Positions 16,207 to 27,638 of a stretch of 64,000 bases of DNA are shown here, in pieces (within the stretch, counting starts at the first letter, position 1; each line of letters starts with the position of its first letter). Below the pieces are notes generated by a model, which was given only the letters and a program-made list of their open reading frames with translations, did no database searches and was not told the origin of the DNA. The position numbers and the translations under genes are program-made. The stretch comes from Lachnospiraceae bacterium (GTDB lineage: Bacteria > Bacillota > Clostridia > Lachnospirales > Lachnospiraceae). The stretch spans positions 2,205,501 through 2,269,500 of the forward strand of contig CP107199.1 in the NCBI GenBank assembly GCA_025758065.1, written 5' to 3'.

Positions 16207-19200
16207 AAAGATAAATGAAAGTATAAACTGAATGACTGTGAAACGGGATTCAGGAAGTACTGGAGTTTGGCAGGAAATGGGGCCTGCACAAAATTCAGAG
16301 AGAGGAGAAACAGGGTATGAGAGGACGAAGCAGACGCAAGAAACGAACGGGAAAAATGGTTAGTTTACAGAAGCGTTTCCTGGCATTTATGCTGGCATTT
16401 GCCATGATCTTCACCAATGTGGGAACAGATCTGCATGTCAGCTTTGCAGCATCAGGAAACAGAGTGGACTTTACCATTGGCGGCGCTGACCTGGTGGATG
16501 CCATCCGTCAGGCCATCGAAGACGAAAATGTGGTATCACAGGACAGCCTGGATTTTACCGACGGTGCCACGGAAAAGTTTGAAGCACTGTTCTTTGGAGA
16601 CGGAAAGGTATATGAAGTCTATCCGGACATCCAGGGAGACAGCATGGAGGCAGAGTTACGGGTATTTGTAAAGCTTCCGGCTGATGCAGATGATACGTAC
16701 ATGGTAACAGGAGAGGAAGAGGTTTATTTCCTTTACGTAAATAACGGGGAAGATACCATCAGCTGTTCTACAACTGTAACAAGAACAGAAAACGGAAAAG
16801 AAAAGGAAAAGACCACCAAACGTATTACCATAAAGAGTTATGAAGATAAGTTTGGGGATGAAGAAAGAAACATTATTTCCAAGCCAGTGGAGACGGCTCC
16901 GGCGGAAACTGTTCCAGAGGAGAAGCCTACTGAGGCAGTAACTGGAGAGACAACTGAAAATGTTGTAAATCCAACAGACGAAGAAAAAGAGACAACCGTT
17001 CCAGAAGAGACCGCAGAAGTTCCGGAAACAAAGAACGATGTGGAAGAGAGCAAGGAGCAGGTAGAAGAGTCTAAAGCAGAAGAGACTAAGGCAGCGACAG
17101 AAGCTGCTGAGGAGACAGACGCAGCTGAGCCTGAGACTGATGCTGAGACAGAAGCTGAACCGGAAACAGAAGCTTCTGAGGCAGAGGTTTCTGAGCCGGC
17201 AAAGGGCGAAGCTGAAACTGAAAACATTGCTTCTATCTCCCGTCACGCAGCACCGCTTGTAGCAATGAAAGAAGAAGTTGCAGCGGCAGATGCAGTGGTT
17301 GAGATTGCAGAACCTCAGAAGCCGGAAGCAGAAGCTCCAAAGGCAGAAGAGACAGAAAAAGCTTCCGAAGTAGAGCAGATCCCGGAAACTGCAGCAGCAG
17401 AGACAGTAGAAGAAACAACAGCAGTTGAAACACTTCCTGCAAAGGAAACAGTACCGGAAGAAGGCAGCACAGAAGAGACTACAGCAGCTGACCAGAAAGA
17501 AGAACCGGCAACTGAAGAAACAAAGGCTTCCGAAGAAGTAACAGAGGAAACTACCGCAGCTGAGACAACTGCAGAAGAACCGGATCAGCCGGAAACACTG
17601 CCAGCACAGACAGACACAGCAAAGCCGGTCCAGCCAGCTGAAACCACAGCGCCAACAGAACCGACACCAGCTCCACAGCCGGAAGAACCTGTAAAGAAGG
17701 CAGAGACCGCAGATGACGGGGATCTGGTTGGTATTGGATATTGCAGTACTGCGAAGGTTTATAAGAGTACGTTGAATGACCTTCGTGTATTTGGCTCCGA
17801 AACTGTATTTACGGCAGAAGTTATGGGCGCAGATGGTGTGACTGTAAAATTGTCAGCATCTGATGGCGTATTACCGGAAAATGGTTACGTAGAAGCTGTT
17901 GCTGTAGATGATGCAGATCAGCTGGAACTGATGAAGGAAGCAGCAGATGAAACTCTGAAAGAAGAAAATCGCAGAGTAACCGATATTTTTGCAGCAGATA
18001 TCATTCTTTACAATGAAGATGGTGAAGCAGTTCAGCCGGACGGAAGCGTAAAAGTTACCTTTGACGGAACTGGTATTGGAAATTCTGGAACCAGAGTCCT
18101 TTATATGGGTGAAAGTGATTCCGATACCGAAAGTTTCGATGCTCAGATGATAAAAGCGGTAACAACAGGTGATGATGCAACTGCTTTTATGACAGATCAT
18201 TTTTCACTGTATGCAGCAGTTGATACAGAAGAAATTACCTGCTATGAAGTAAACTTCTATTATAAAGATGCAGCAGGAAATGTTGTGCTTATTTCTGGCC
18301 CACAGTATGTGGAAGAGGGAAAAGCAGCGCAGGCACCGGCAGCACCTGACCGTGAAGGATACGAGTTTACTGGTTGGAATCCGGCAACTTTCAGTGAAGT
18401 AACAGATAATTTGGATGTATACGCACAGTATGTGGCTATAGCTGGACAGGTGCGTCTTACTGTAAATTATGTATATTCAGACGGTACAATGGCAGCACAG
18501 CCATGGGTATCTCATGTAAAATCTGGTGTTGCATGTGATCTTACAGCTGTATCTCCAGAGATTGCAGGATTTGAGCCGGATCAGGAAAAAGTATCTTTTG
18601 ATCAGGCATATACAGAAGATCAGACAGTTACTGTTACTTATACAGGTGCAGAAGTAAGTTATACAGTAAAGCATTATCTGTTAAATGTAGATGATACAAA
18701 GCCTGCAGATCCTGCATGGACAGAAACATTGCCTGGAGAAACTGGACTTACCACTCAGGCAGTTGCAAGAGAATATGAAGGATTTACGCCTTTAACATTC
18801 AGTCAGGCAAAGATCAATGCAGATGGAAACACTGTAGTAGAGATCCTTTATGAAAGAAATTACTACACATTAACCTGGGATACAGGAGATAATGCTTCTT
18901 ATATCGCATCGGAGCAGTTGCGGTACGGAGCAGCGATAACAGCACCTGCAAATGATCCCACCAGAGTTGGATATGATTTTAAAGGCTGGGAAGGCCTTCA
19001 GGATCAGACTACCATGCCTGCAAAAAATCTTGTTGTTACTGCAAAGTGGGAAGCTGCAAAGAGAGCTGCTTATAAGATTGTTTACTGGACTGAAACTGTA
19101 ACAGAAGGTTTTTATACTGTAAATAAGGTAGTGAACGGAAATGATACAGTTGGAAAATCTATTCCTGATGGCAAATACACAGTACCAGAAGGATATGAAA

Positions 19201-19463
19201 CAACGCCGGTAGCTGATAAAACGGATAAGGATGTAAAGATAACAGCTGATGGAATGGCTGTTAAGAATGTTTATTATAAGAGAGCTACTTATACCATTAA
19301 ATTCTGGCGTTGGGAAGTAGTAGAATCAGGATGGTTCTGGGAAAAGAAAGATTGGGTAGAAGATACAAAGTTAAGGATTACAGCCCGCTATGGCGTAGAT
19401 GTATCCGCTCAGTGGGAAAAAGCCTGCAAAAACCAGACTGGCTGGGGACCATATGAGGATGAT

Positions 19464-19473
19464 AGTATACAGT
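19464..19473. repeat. Target-site duplication of the IS4-family element, left copy
   Basis: AGTATACAGT is found immediately before the element and again at 21036-21045. Confidence 0.9.
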
Positions 19474-21035
19474 CAATGTCATTAACTTTAGCAAAGAGCA
19501 GAAATCGTAAGCATTTATAAAACTATGATTCCTGCTTTTTGTTTGTATATGGGCATACTTATCCCCTTCTCTTTGTATTCGTATTTTTTAGCTCAGTACG
19601 CTCTTTTATGGGTATTCGAATATTTTCCTGCTAATTGCCCTTTCGTTCTGGTATAATGCCGATCAGGACGAATGGGAACAAGATTTTTACTGATATCTTC
19701 ATATATTTGCTGAAATAACATATTTTTCTTTTGACCATCCGTTTCAAGAAGTATATAAATCAGATCATTTTTTAAGATTCCAATACTAACAGTCTGATTG
19801 ATCATCATTTTATGTTTTCTGTTCGCTTCTTTCTGATCCAGTTCACGCTCTGCATCTAATATGATATCTTCAACTAAATTGCTCAGATATATAGTGCTGT
19901 ATATATCTTGTAATAACAGAATAGGTTTTGTTCCTGTAAAATTCTCTAACTGCAACCGACTCTTTAGCGTTTCATACGCAGTCTCTATCCCCCACCTCAT
20001 ATGATATAATTCTTTTATTTCTTCTGTATGAAATTCAGTTTGTGGAAGATTTGTAGCCAAAACTTCTAAACTTCCGTTTTCTAATAGGATTTTTACCATA
20101 CGCAATGAAATTTCACCTAATTCTTTCATACGTTCTCCATCTGGCGTTCCCTCGTAATGTCTGATCCTTGACTTATCAAGTTTTATTTTAACTAGCTGAT
20201 CCTTTTCTGTTAAACTGTTTTGCTCTTTTTTGTAATCACTGCTTTTTAAACGTACGATAAATTTAATATCCTTATCCATCATATGTATAAACGCTGGCGT
20301 AGAAGGATATCCTCTGTCCATGATAATAATGTAGGGAATGCTGCCTATTGTTTCCGGTATTCGCTCCATCTGTTTTTCGGCCAGGCGCATTTCATTAAAT
20401 TTCACCTTATTACAGTCACTTTCCAGTATCATACGATTCATTACATCATAAATACAGCCTAATCCTATTTGAGCTTGGGGCTTTGCGTTTTTCCGGCTTG
20501 CAGAACCATATAGTTTCAGTGTTTCAGCAGTGGTAGGAATATTAATATCTGAGCCGTCAGCGGCTAATATTAAATGATCTTTATAAGTTGAAAAGGTGGA
20601 ATCTGCATAAAAGTTACGGTTATGATATTTATATAATTCTAAAAAAGCATCTGGATTAAGTTTCATACGCTGTTTCAGATATCCTGGTTTTGAAATAGAC
20701 ACACCAGGATGAGCAAGTTTCATATAATTTCTCAGTTCCAATGCCAACGTCAGCCCCTTTCTGTTTATCATCGTGAAAAGAAGATCCTGAAGAGGCATTT
20801 TTCGAATTCTGGTAAAATAATTTTTATTACCTGATCGGCAAAATGCCTTAAATTCATCAGAAGTCATTTTTTCTATATCCATGAATATACGTTTCTGAGA
20901 ATGCTTCATGCATAATCACATCCTTTTTTGAGCAGGTTCATGGCTTCTTTTTACAATATAAGCATATCAAAAAAAGCAGAAGATATCTAATCCATTTCGG
21001 AATAAATATCTTCTGCTTTTAAGTTAATGACATTG
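19474..21035 (-). mobile_element. IS4-family insertion sequence, 1,562 bp
   Basis: Both ends carry the inverted repeat CAATGTCATTAACTT (exact over 15 bp, with weaker similarity beyond), and a 10-bp target duplication AGTATACAGT flanks the element. It encodes one transposase on the minus strand. A perfect 15-bp hairpin (AAAAGCAGAAGATAT at 20972-20986 with its complement at 21006-21020) lies just upstream of the transposase gene, where it could block read-in transcription. The features fit the IS231-like part of the IS4 family. The clean ends suggest a recent insertion. Confidence 0.92.
19593..20909 (-). CDS. IS4-family transposase
   Basis: The 438-residue DDE transposase shows the first aspartate in ILAADGSDINIPT, the second in IPYIIIMDRGYPS, and the YREK signature YHMRWGIETAYETLKSRLQ typical of IS4. 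It is full length with no internal stop, so the element may still be active. It reads opposite to the surface gene it interrupts. Confidence 0.92.
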   Translation of the reverse strand: MKHSQKRIFMDIEKMTSDEFKAFCRSGNKNYFTRIRKMPLQDLLFTMINRKGLTLALELRNYMKLAHPGVSISKPGYLKQRMKLNPDAFLELYKYHNRNFYADSTFSTYKDHLILAADGSDINIPTTAETLKLYGSASRKNAKPQAQIGLGCIYDVMNRMILESDCNKVKFNEMRLAEKQMERIPETIGSIPYIIIMDRGYPSTPAFIHMMDKDIKFIVRLKSSDYKKEQNSLTEKDQLVKIKLDKSRIRHYEGTPDGERMKELGEISLRMVKILLENGSLEVLATNLPQTEFHTEEIKELYHMRWGIETAYETLKSRLQLENFTGTKPILLLQDIYSTIYLSNLVEDIILDAERELDQKEANRKHKMMINQTVSIGILKNDLIYILLETDGQKKNMLFQQIYEDISKNLVPIRPDRHYTRTKGQLAGKYSNTHKRAY

Positions 21036-21045
21036 AGTATACAGT
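21036..21045. repeat. Target-site duplication of the IS4-family element, right copy
   Basis: AGTATACAGT directly follows the right inverted repeat and is identical to 19464-19473. Confidence 0.9.
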
Positions 21046-22622
21046 ACACTTTATTAGCTAATATGCCTGCAAAAAACCTGGATATGTATCAAAGACAATC
21101 CGGAAAAGGAAAATATATTATTTACTATGTAGAAGGCCTGGATGGTGAAAGAAAAGAATATAGAAGGTTTGAAGCTGACAGTGGAGTATGGTTGACAGAC
21201 GAAGATAAGATGCCAATTAATGGTTTTGAGTTTAAGAATTGGTATCAGGGAAGCAAGAGGAATCCGTGGAATAGCGGTAATCTCTGGCTTTATTACACCA
21301 GAAAGTCTTATCCACTTTTCTTTGAAAACTGCCAGCCAATAGATCCTGTATATATCAAATTTGAAGCAAAGCTGTCCACAGGCAGACCTTCAGGAGAACC
21401 TGGAAGACCTGCAAATGTAGAAGATGATTATACCTTTGAAGGTTGGTATCTGGATCCAGGATTCAAAGAACCTGTAGTCTGGGATCAGACCATGACAGAT
21501 GCTGGACTTACTGTTTACGCAAAATGGGCGAAACCAGAATACACAGTTACTTTTGAAACCAATGGAGCAGCAGAAAAAGAAAGTATCACCAGAGAAAAAG
21601 GCTTTATTTTATCAGAAACAGATCTGGCAGCACCAAAAAAAGAAAATGATGAATTCCTTGGCTGGTACACAGACGAAGCACTTACAAAGAAATTTGTTCC
21701 TGAGTCCAAGATCGTAAAAGATACAACCTTATATGCAAGATGGAAAAACTCTGACACAGTAACCTATACAGTACGTTATATGTATGGTGAAACAGAAATT
21801 GCTAAACCAAAACAGGTAACAGTGCCAAGAGATTCCCAGATCAGTGAAGATGCGCTCACAATAGACGGATATTATCCTGAAACATTATCTCTGGGTGCGA
21901 AGATCACACAGAATGGGCAGGAGATCATATTCAGGTATAAGGCAGTTCAAAGCTGGGAATACACAGTAAAATATCGTATTAAAGATACAAATACGCAGGT
22001 TCCTGGAAGTACAGATGAAACAGGTTCTACCAGTGACCAGAATATAATGATAACCTTTAAGTCATTTGAAGGGTATACATTAACATCTGATCCAGTGCAG
22101 AAAGCAACCCAGGATGAGCCAGAAGTTATTTTCTACTATGTACCTAAGACTGCAATCTATCATGTACAGCACTGGTATGAAAGACTGAATGGCGAATTTG
22201 GTCTTCGTTGTATTGATACATTCAATACTGCATCAGGTCAGTTAGTTACAACAGAAGGAAAAGAACGACTGGTTGATGGGTTTACGCTGGATACCAGTAT
22301 TCCTGAAACTGTAGCAGGAGGTACTACAAACATCCAAAATGTATTATCACTGAAACTGTATTACACCAGAAATGTCCACAATGTATCTTATGTATACGAA
22401 GGTACAGTGCCAGCAGGCGCACAGGCAGCTCCTGCAGGATCTGACCATAAGTATCAGGAAAATGTTACTGTAGAACCGCAGCCATCACCAGTACCTGGTT
22501 ATGTCTTCAGTGGTTGGAAGATCAAAGAACCGGGCAATGGAAAACTGACAATTAAAAATGGCAAATTTGTCATGCCAGATGAAGATGTTGTATTAACAGG
22601 TTCATTTGAAGTTGCGGAACAG

Positions 22623-24224
22623 ACTTATCAGGTAAGATATGTAGACGAGGATACAAAGACAGATATTCTTCCAATGTCTGCTCCAAAGGCAGCGCATTTT
22701 AATGATGTGATCTATGGTTACAAAGAAAAAGTAGATATTAATGGATATACCTTTGTAAGAGCAACTGATATTACAGTAGGAATAGTCAATGATAATAACA
22801 TTGTAATTGTATACTATAGTAAAGATGCTAACAAAGATAATATACCGGATAAGTATCAGATCACATTCACTTATAAGTCAGCAGATCCGAATAAAGGAAC
22901 TGTAACAGGAACAACCAGTGAGATTGTTACTGTACAGACTATTCAGCGTGATGAGGTGACAGGTGTGATCACAGCAGTTAGTGAAAAGACACCACAGCAT
23001 CCGACACAGCCATCCACAGTAAAAGCAGAAACTGGTTACAAGTTTGACAAGTGGACAGATAATGCAGGGAAATCATTCAATGATGATACAGCACTGGAAG
23101 CAGAGTCTTACCTTGAAAATCAGACTTTCACAGCATACTTTACAGCAACAGAGCAGACTTATAAGGTGAAATATCTGGATGAAGATAAAAATGTTGAAAT
23201 CCATGATATGTCAGATCCAAAGAATGCACACTTTGGCGATGAGATCAAAGGTTATACAGAGAAAATTGATATCAGTGGATATACTTTTGTAAAAGCTGAA
23301 GACCTTAAAGTAGGAACAGACAATGAGAAGAACATTGTAAAGGTATATTACAGCAAAGATGATAATAAGGATAATATACCGGATAAGTATCAGATCACAT
23401 TCACTTATGAGTCAGCAGATGATAATAAGGGAACTGTGACAGGAACAACCAGTGAGATTGTTACTGTACAGACTATTCAGCGTGATGAGGTGACAGGTGT
23501 GATCACAGCAGTTAGTGAAAAGACACCACAGCATCCGACACAGCCATCCACAGTAAAAGCAGAAGCTGGTTACAAGTTTGACAAGTGGACAGATAATGCA
23601 GGGAAATCATTCAATGATGATACAGCACTGGAAGCAGAGTCTTACCTTGAAGATCAGACGTTCACAGCACACTTTACAGCAACAGAGCAGACTTATAAGG
23701 TGAAATATCTGGATGAAGATAAAAATGTTGAAATCCATGATATGTCAGATCCAAAGAATGCACACTTTGGCGATGAGATCAAAGGTTATACAGAGAAAAT
23801 TGATATCAGTGGATATACCTTTGTAAAAGCTGAAGACCTTAAAGTAGGAACAGACAATGAGAAGAACATTGTAAAGGTATATTACAGCAAAGATGATAAT
23901 AAGGATAATATCCCGGATAAGTATCAGATCACATTCACTTATGAGTCAGCAGATGATAATAAGGGAACTGTGACAGGAATAACCAAAGAAGTGGTTACTA
24001 CTTATGAAATCACCAGAGATAGCGTGACTGATGAGATCATAGTAGGAAAAGGCCCAACAGCACAGCATCCAACCCAGCCATCCACTGTAACACCAAAAGA
24101 TGGTTACAGATTTGAAAAATGGCAGCAGGATGATCTGACATTCTTCAATAGTGATGATGAGCTGAGAAATTCTGAATACCTGGAAGATCAAACATTCATT
24201 GCACACTTTACTGTAAGAAGAGAT
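22623..24224 (+). repeat. Three tandem 534-bp coding repeats in surface protein A
   Basis: Units start at 22623, 23157 and 23691, an exact 534-bp (178-residue) period. Each starts TY(Q/K)V(R/K)Y(V/L)DED and contains NIPDKYQITFTY. Units 1 and 2 are close throughout. Units 2 and 3 are almost identical in their first half, but unit 3 diverges after GTVTG, which suggests gene conversion or unequal crossover. Confidence 0.85.
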
Positions 24225-25133
24225 CTTCATTATGAGATCCATTACTTCTATGAAGATGCCAATGGCGTTGTAACAGAAGATACAGCAGCAGCGATTGTAA
24301 GTGAAAGCGGTGTATTTGGAGAAAAGATCCTTACGACTACAGTGCCAAAGGAATCTGGATTTAACGGAAAGAATTACGTTCTGGAACGCATTGAAGGAGC
24401 AGATAAGCAGATCGGTCTTGATCCTAAAGAAAATATGGTAAATGTATATTACAGTATGGACGAGATCGGAGAAATTGATCCGGATGAGCCAGATAACATT
24501 CCAGATAAGTATCAGGTTACTTTCCAGTATATTTCTGAAAATCCATCTTATGGAACAGTGAGCGGTAAGGTAAAAGAAGTTGTTACCAGACCTAAGAATG
24601 CAGATGGTACCTACAACATGACTGCACCGGTTCATCCAAAGGCAGAAGTAACAGTTGCAGGAATCGGAAATTATAAGTTTAATCGCTGGTCTGATGGAAA
24701 TACGAACTATAGCGCAGCAAGTGAGATCGCAAAAGCCGGATTTATCGCAGATACCACATTTACCGCATATTTCAGCTACAGTGGCGGAAATAGTGGCGGC
24801 GGTTCATCAGGTGGAGGCGGTGGCGGAAGCCATAGATCAACTATCTCCAATACAAGCGGAGGTCCTGGTGTTACTACAACGATCACCCCGGGAGACGTAC
24901 CAATGGCAGAATTACCAGAGTCACCGGCACCAATCGTCATTGATGATGGTGAGATCCCAATGGCAGCACTTCCAAAGACTGGCCAGACCACTGTAAAAGC
25001 AGCACTGACCATGATGTTCTCAGGAATCTTCCTTGCATTAACTGCAATCGGAAGGAAAAAGAAAGAACAGGATGTATAGAAAGAATATCTGAAATAAAGA
25101 AAATATTCCCAAACTCATAAACATACCCTGTTA

Positions 25134-25171
25134 GCGGAAAGCTCCGGTCGGAAACGGCCGGGGCTTTTCGC
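25134..25171 (+). terminator. Terminator after surface protein A
   Basis: GCGGAAAGCTCCGGTCG and CGGCCGGGGCTTTTCGC pair around a GAAA tetraloop. The T residues are inside the stem, so termination is likely but not certain. The remaining bases to 25443 are leader sequence duplicated at 26380-26509. Confidence 0.65.
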
Positions 25172-25443
25172 ATACATAACATACTAAGAAAAAGCGGAAA
25201 CACAAAGGGAAATAGGCCTGGAGGATAAAATGGGAGGGGCATAAATGTATTGCAATCCACTGTGCCATGTGCTAAAATGAACATGAGCAAGGTATCTGGA
25301 ATAATTCTAAAATATTATTAATTCAAATCTAAGCTGGTTTCACCAGTATCTGAAAGACTCTTTGCTTAAACCCAAATCAATTTAAGCAGGGAGATCGGAT
25401 CATAAGCAGTATCTTCCTGCGACATTACACGAAGGAAGGACAA

Positions 25444-26315
25444 ATGCTTATGAAGAAAAGAAGAAAAATCTGGAGAACGCATAAAGACCGTCTTTTTCAC
25501 AGACTGTTTTCAGAGAAAGAAAATGCTCTTTCCCTGTATAATGCGTTAAATGGAACCAATTATGGAATGGAAGATGGATTAAAGATCGTAACCTTAGAAG
25601 ATGCCATTTACCTGACAATGAAAAATGATGTGGCAGTATGCTTATGCGAAAGTATTAATTTATGGGAGCAGCAGAGCAGCGTGAATCCCAATATGCCTCT
25701 TCGCGGCCTGATGTATTTTTCGAAGGAATATGAAGGCTGGTTGTCAGCAAACCAGAAGTATATATATGGAGAAAAACTGGTAAAGATCCCGGCACCGAAA
25801 TTCTATGTTCTGTATAATGGAGAAGAACAGATGCCGGAGCGGGAAGAATACCGTTTGACAGATGCCTTTGAACATCCGTCACCGGGCTATGAATGGACTG
25901 CTTATATGGTCAATATCAATTCAGGGAAAATCCGCAGTTGATGAAAAGCTGTAAAGTCTTAAATGATTATACCGAATTTATAACCCAGATCAGAGAACGG
26001 CAAAAAGCAGGGAAAACCATAGAAGAGGCTGTAAATGAAGCGATGATATACTGCATTGAAAATGATTGCCTGAAAACATATTTATTAAAGAACCGAGGGG
26101 AGGTAATGTCGATGATCTTGACGGAATTTGATGAGAAACTGCATAGTAAGACGTTGAAGGAAGAGGGTAGAGAAGAAGGAATCGAGATTGGAACGAAACG
26201 AACAGTTGCATTAGCCAATACTATTTTTAAGCTTTACAGAACTGGAAGAAGCTATGAAGAAATTGCCAGAAGTCTGGGAGTATCAATAGAACAAATACGG
26301 GAATTACTGGATTAA
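25444..26315 (+). pseudogene. Rpn-family PD-(D/E)XK nuclease-like gene, copy 1, frameshifted
   Basis: Residues 1-160 match copy 2 almost perfectly, including NDVAVCL and WEQQSSVNPNMPLRGLMYF, the motif region of Rpn (recombination-promoting nuclease, COG5464-like) proteins. At about 25926-25935 this copy reads GGGAAAATCC where copy 2 reads GGGAATAATCC. One T is missing and the frame ends at 25941, while the C-terminal half continues in another frame to 26315. The C-terminus ends in an HTH-like segment (EEIARSLGVSIEQIRELLD). The product would be truncated, so it is called a pseudogene. Confidence 0.85.
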
Positions 26316-26509
26316 AATAAGTTTTAATAAAAAGCAATATAAAAATGATATAAGCAAGGTTTCTAAAACACTTCTATTAATAAATGATTCAAATCTAAGC
26401 TGGTTTCACCAGTATCTGAAAGACTCTTTGCTTAAACCCAAATTAATTTAAGCAGGGAGAGCGGATCATAAGCAGTATCTTCCTGCGACATTACGCGAAG
26501 GAAGGACAA

Positions 26510-27406
26510 ATGCCTATGAACAAAAGAAGAAAAATCTGGAGAACGCATAAAGACCGTCTTTTTCACAGACTGTTTTCAGAGAAAGAAAATGCACTTTCCC
26601 TATATAATGCGTTAAATGGAACCAATTATGGAATGGAAGATGGATTAAAGATCGTAACCTTAGAAGATGCCATTTACTTGACAATGAAAAATGATGTGGC
26701 GGTATGCTTATGCGACAGTATTAATTTATGGGAGCAGCAGAGCAGTGTAAATCCCAATATGCCTCTTCGCGGCCTGATGTATTTTTCGAAGGAATATGAA
26801 GGATGGCTGTCAGCAAACCAGAAGTATATATATGGAGAAAAACTGGTAAAGATCCCGGCACCGAAATTCTATGTTCTGTATAATGGAGAAGAACAGATGC
26901 CGGAGCGGGAAGAATACCGTTTGACAGATGCCTTTGAACATCCGTCACCGGGCTATGAATGGACTGCTTATATGGTCAATATCAATTCAGGGAATAATCC
27001 GCAGTTGATGAAAAGGTGTAAAGTCTTAAATGATTATACCGAATTTATAACCCAGATTAGGGAACGGCAAAAAGCAGGGAAAACCATAGAAGAGGCTGTA
27101 AATGAAGCGATGAAGTACTGCATTGAAAATGATTGCCTGAAAACATATTTATTAAAGAACCGAGGGGAGGTAATGTCGATGATCTTAACGGAATACGATG
27201 AGAAAATGTATAAGAAGACGCTGTTAGAAGAAGGAATTGAGCGAGGTATTGGAATTGGAAAAGCTCAGGGAATAGAGTTGGGAAAGAAGCAAACAGTTGC
27301 ATTAGCCAATACTATTTTTAAGCTTTACAAAGCTGGAGGAAGCTATGAAGAAATTGCCAGAAGTCTTGGAGTATCAATAGAACAAATACGGGAATTACTG
27401 GATTAA
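26510..27406 (+). CDS. Rpn-family PD-(D/E)XK nuclease/putative transposase, copy 2
   Basis: This intact 298-residue protein has the N-terminal PD-(D/E)XK core of the Rpn/PDDEXK transposase-like family: HKDRLFHRLFSEKENALSLYNALN, NDVAVCLCDSINLWEQQSS and NPNMPLRGLMYFSKEYEGW. It has a charged linker and a C-terminal HTH-like helix pair (SYEEIARSLGVSIEQIREL). Some Rpn proteins are DNA endonucleases that promote recombination or defend against phage; the role here is unproven. GAAGGAAGG precedes the start (ATGCCTATGAAC); initiation at the second ATG two codons later is possible. It lies between two giant paralogous genes and an IS in an unstable region. Confidence 0.8.
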   Translation: MPMNKRRKIWRTHKDRLFHRLFSEKENALSLYNALNGTNYGMEDGLKIVTLEDAIYLTMKNDVAVCLCDSINLWEQQSSVNPNMPLRGLMYFSKEYEGWLSANQKYIYGEKLVKIPAPKFYVLYNGEEQMPEREEYRLTDAFEHPSPGYEWTAYMVNINSGNNPQLMKRCKVLNDYTEFITQIRERQKAGKTIEEAVNEAMKYCIENDCLKTYLLKNRGEVMSMILTEYDEKMYKKTLLEEGIERGIGIGKAQGIELGKKQTVALANTIFKLYKAGGSYEEIARSLGVSIEQIRELLD

Positions 27407-27454
27407 AACAAGAATCTTTGAGAAACAATCTATTGAAAAACATATATGTAAATC

Positions 27455-27496
27455 ATACCGCAGATATCCCAGAAAGAGGTATCTGCGGTATTTTAT
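27455..27496 (+). terminator. Terminator after the Rpn-family gene
   Basis: ATACCGCAGATA (27455-27466) and TATCTGCGGTAT (27480-27491) form a perfect 12-bp stem followed by TTTTA. Confidence 0.85.
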
Positions 27497-27512
27497 GAAA
27501 AAATTTGAAATA

Positions 27513-27566
27513 AAATTAAGAAAAGCTTAATTTGTAACTGAATTGTAACTTCTCCGTGCTATACTA
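27513..27566 (+). repeat. 54-bp direct repeat flanking the IS1634-like element, left copy
   Basis: It is identical over 54 bp to 29493-29546 and carries the promoter repeats TTGTAAC plus TATACT. It is best explained as a long target-site duplication. Confidence 0.9.
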
Positions 27567-27595
27567 CCTGTCTTTCGGAGTTGAACTGAAGAAAT

Positions 27596-27638
27596 AGTGC
27601 TAAGCCATGGACTAAAATCTATGGCTCAGCACTTTTTT
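27596..27638 (+). terminator. Terminator at the left end of the IS1634-like element
   Basis: AGTGCTAAGCCATGGA and TCTATGGCTCAGCACT form a stem followed by TTTTTT in the plus direction. It would stop transcripts entering from the left, including those from the duplicated promoter at 27513-27566, before they run antisense through the transposase. Confidence 0.75.

Larger units (their letters stand above)
16317..25079 (+). pseudogene. Giant LPKTG-anchored surface protein A, split by an IS4-family element
   Basis: Removing 19474-21035 and one 10-bp duplication joins two same-frame pieces into one reading frame of about 2,396 residues (SIQ joined to YTLLANMPAK). Order: basic N-terminus and signal peptide (about 1-45, ending SFAAS), an N-terminal domain shared with protein B (to about 185), a Glu/Thr/Ala/Pro-rich stalk (about 190-465), then MucBP-like and InlB B-repeat/Listeria-Bacteroides-like modules. 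Three 178-residue tandem repeats, a Gly/Ser-rich linker, LPKTG, a hydrophobic helix and a basic tail end it. Family members are sortase-anchored adhesins. As it stands the left part would end at 19520 after 1,067 residues without an anchor, and the right part lacks a signal peptide. Confidence 0.9.
25316..27406 (+). repeat. Tandem duplication of leader plus Rpn-type gene
   Basis: About 130 bp of leader (25316-25443 and 26380-26509) and the whole following gene are present twice in direct order, with a unit of about 1,066 bp. The copies differ at scattered sites and near the 3' end of the genes, so the duplication is not brand new. Confidence 0.85.

Noticed and set aside
16656..17442. Long minus-strand open frames opposite the Glu/Thr/Ala-rich stalk of surface protein A
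   Set aside because: They arise from the biased codons of the repeat-rich coding strand, have Cys/Phe/Ser-rich low-complexity products and lack ribosome sites.
22623..24224. CRISPR-like or satellite array
   Set aside because: The repeats are 534-bp in-frame coding units, not short repeats with unique spacers.
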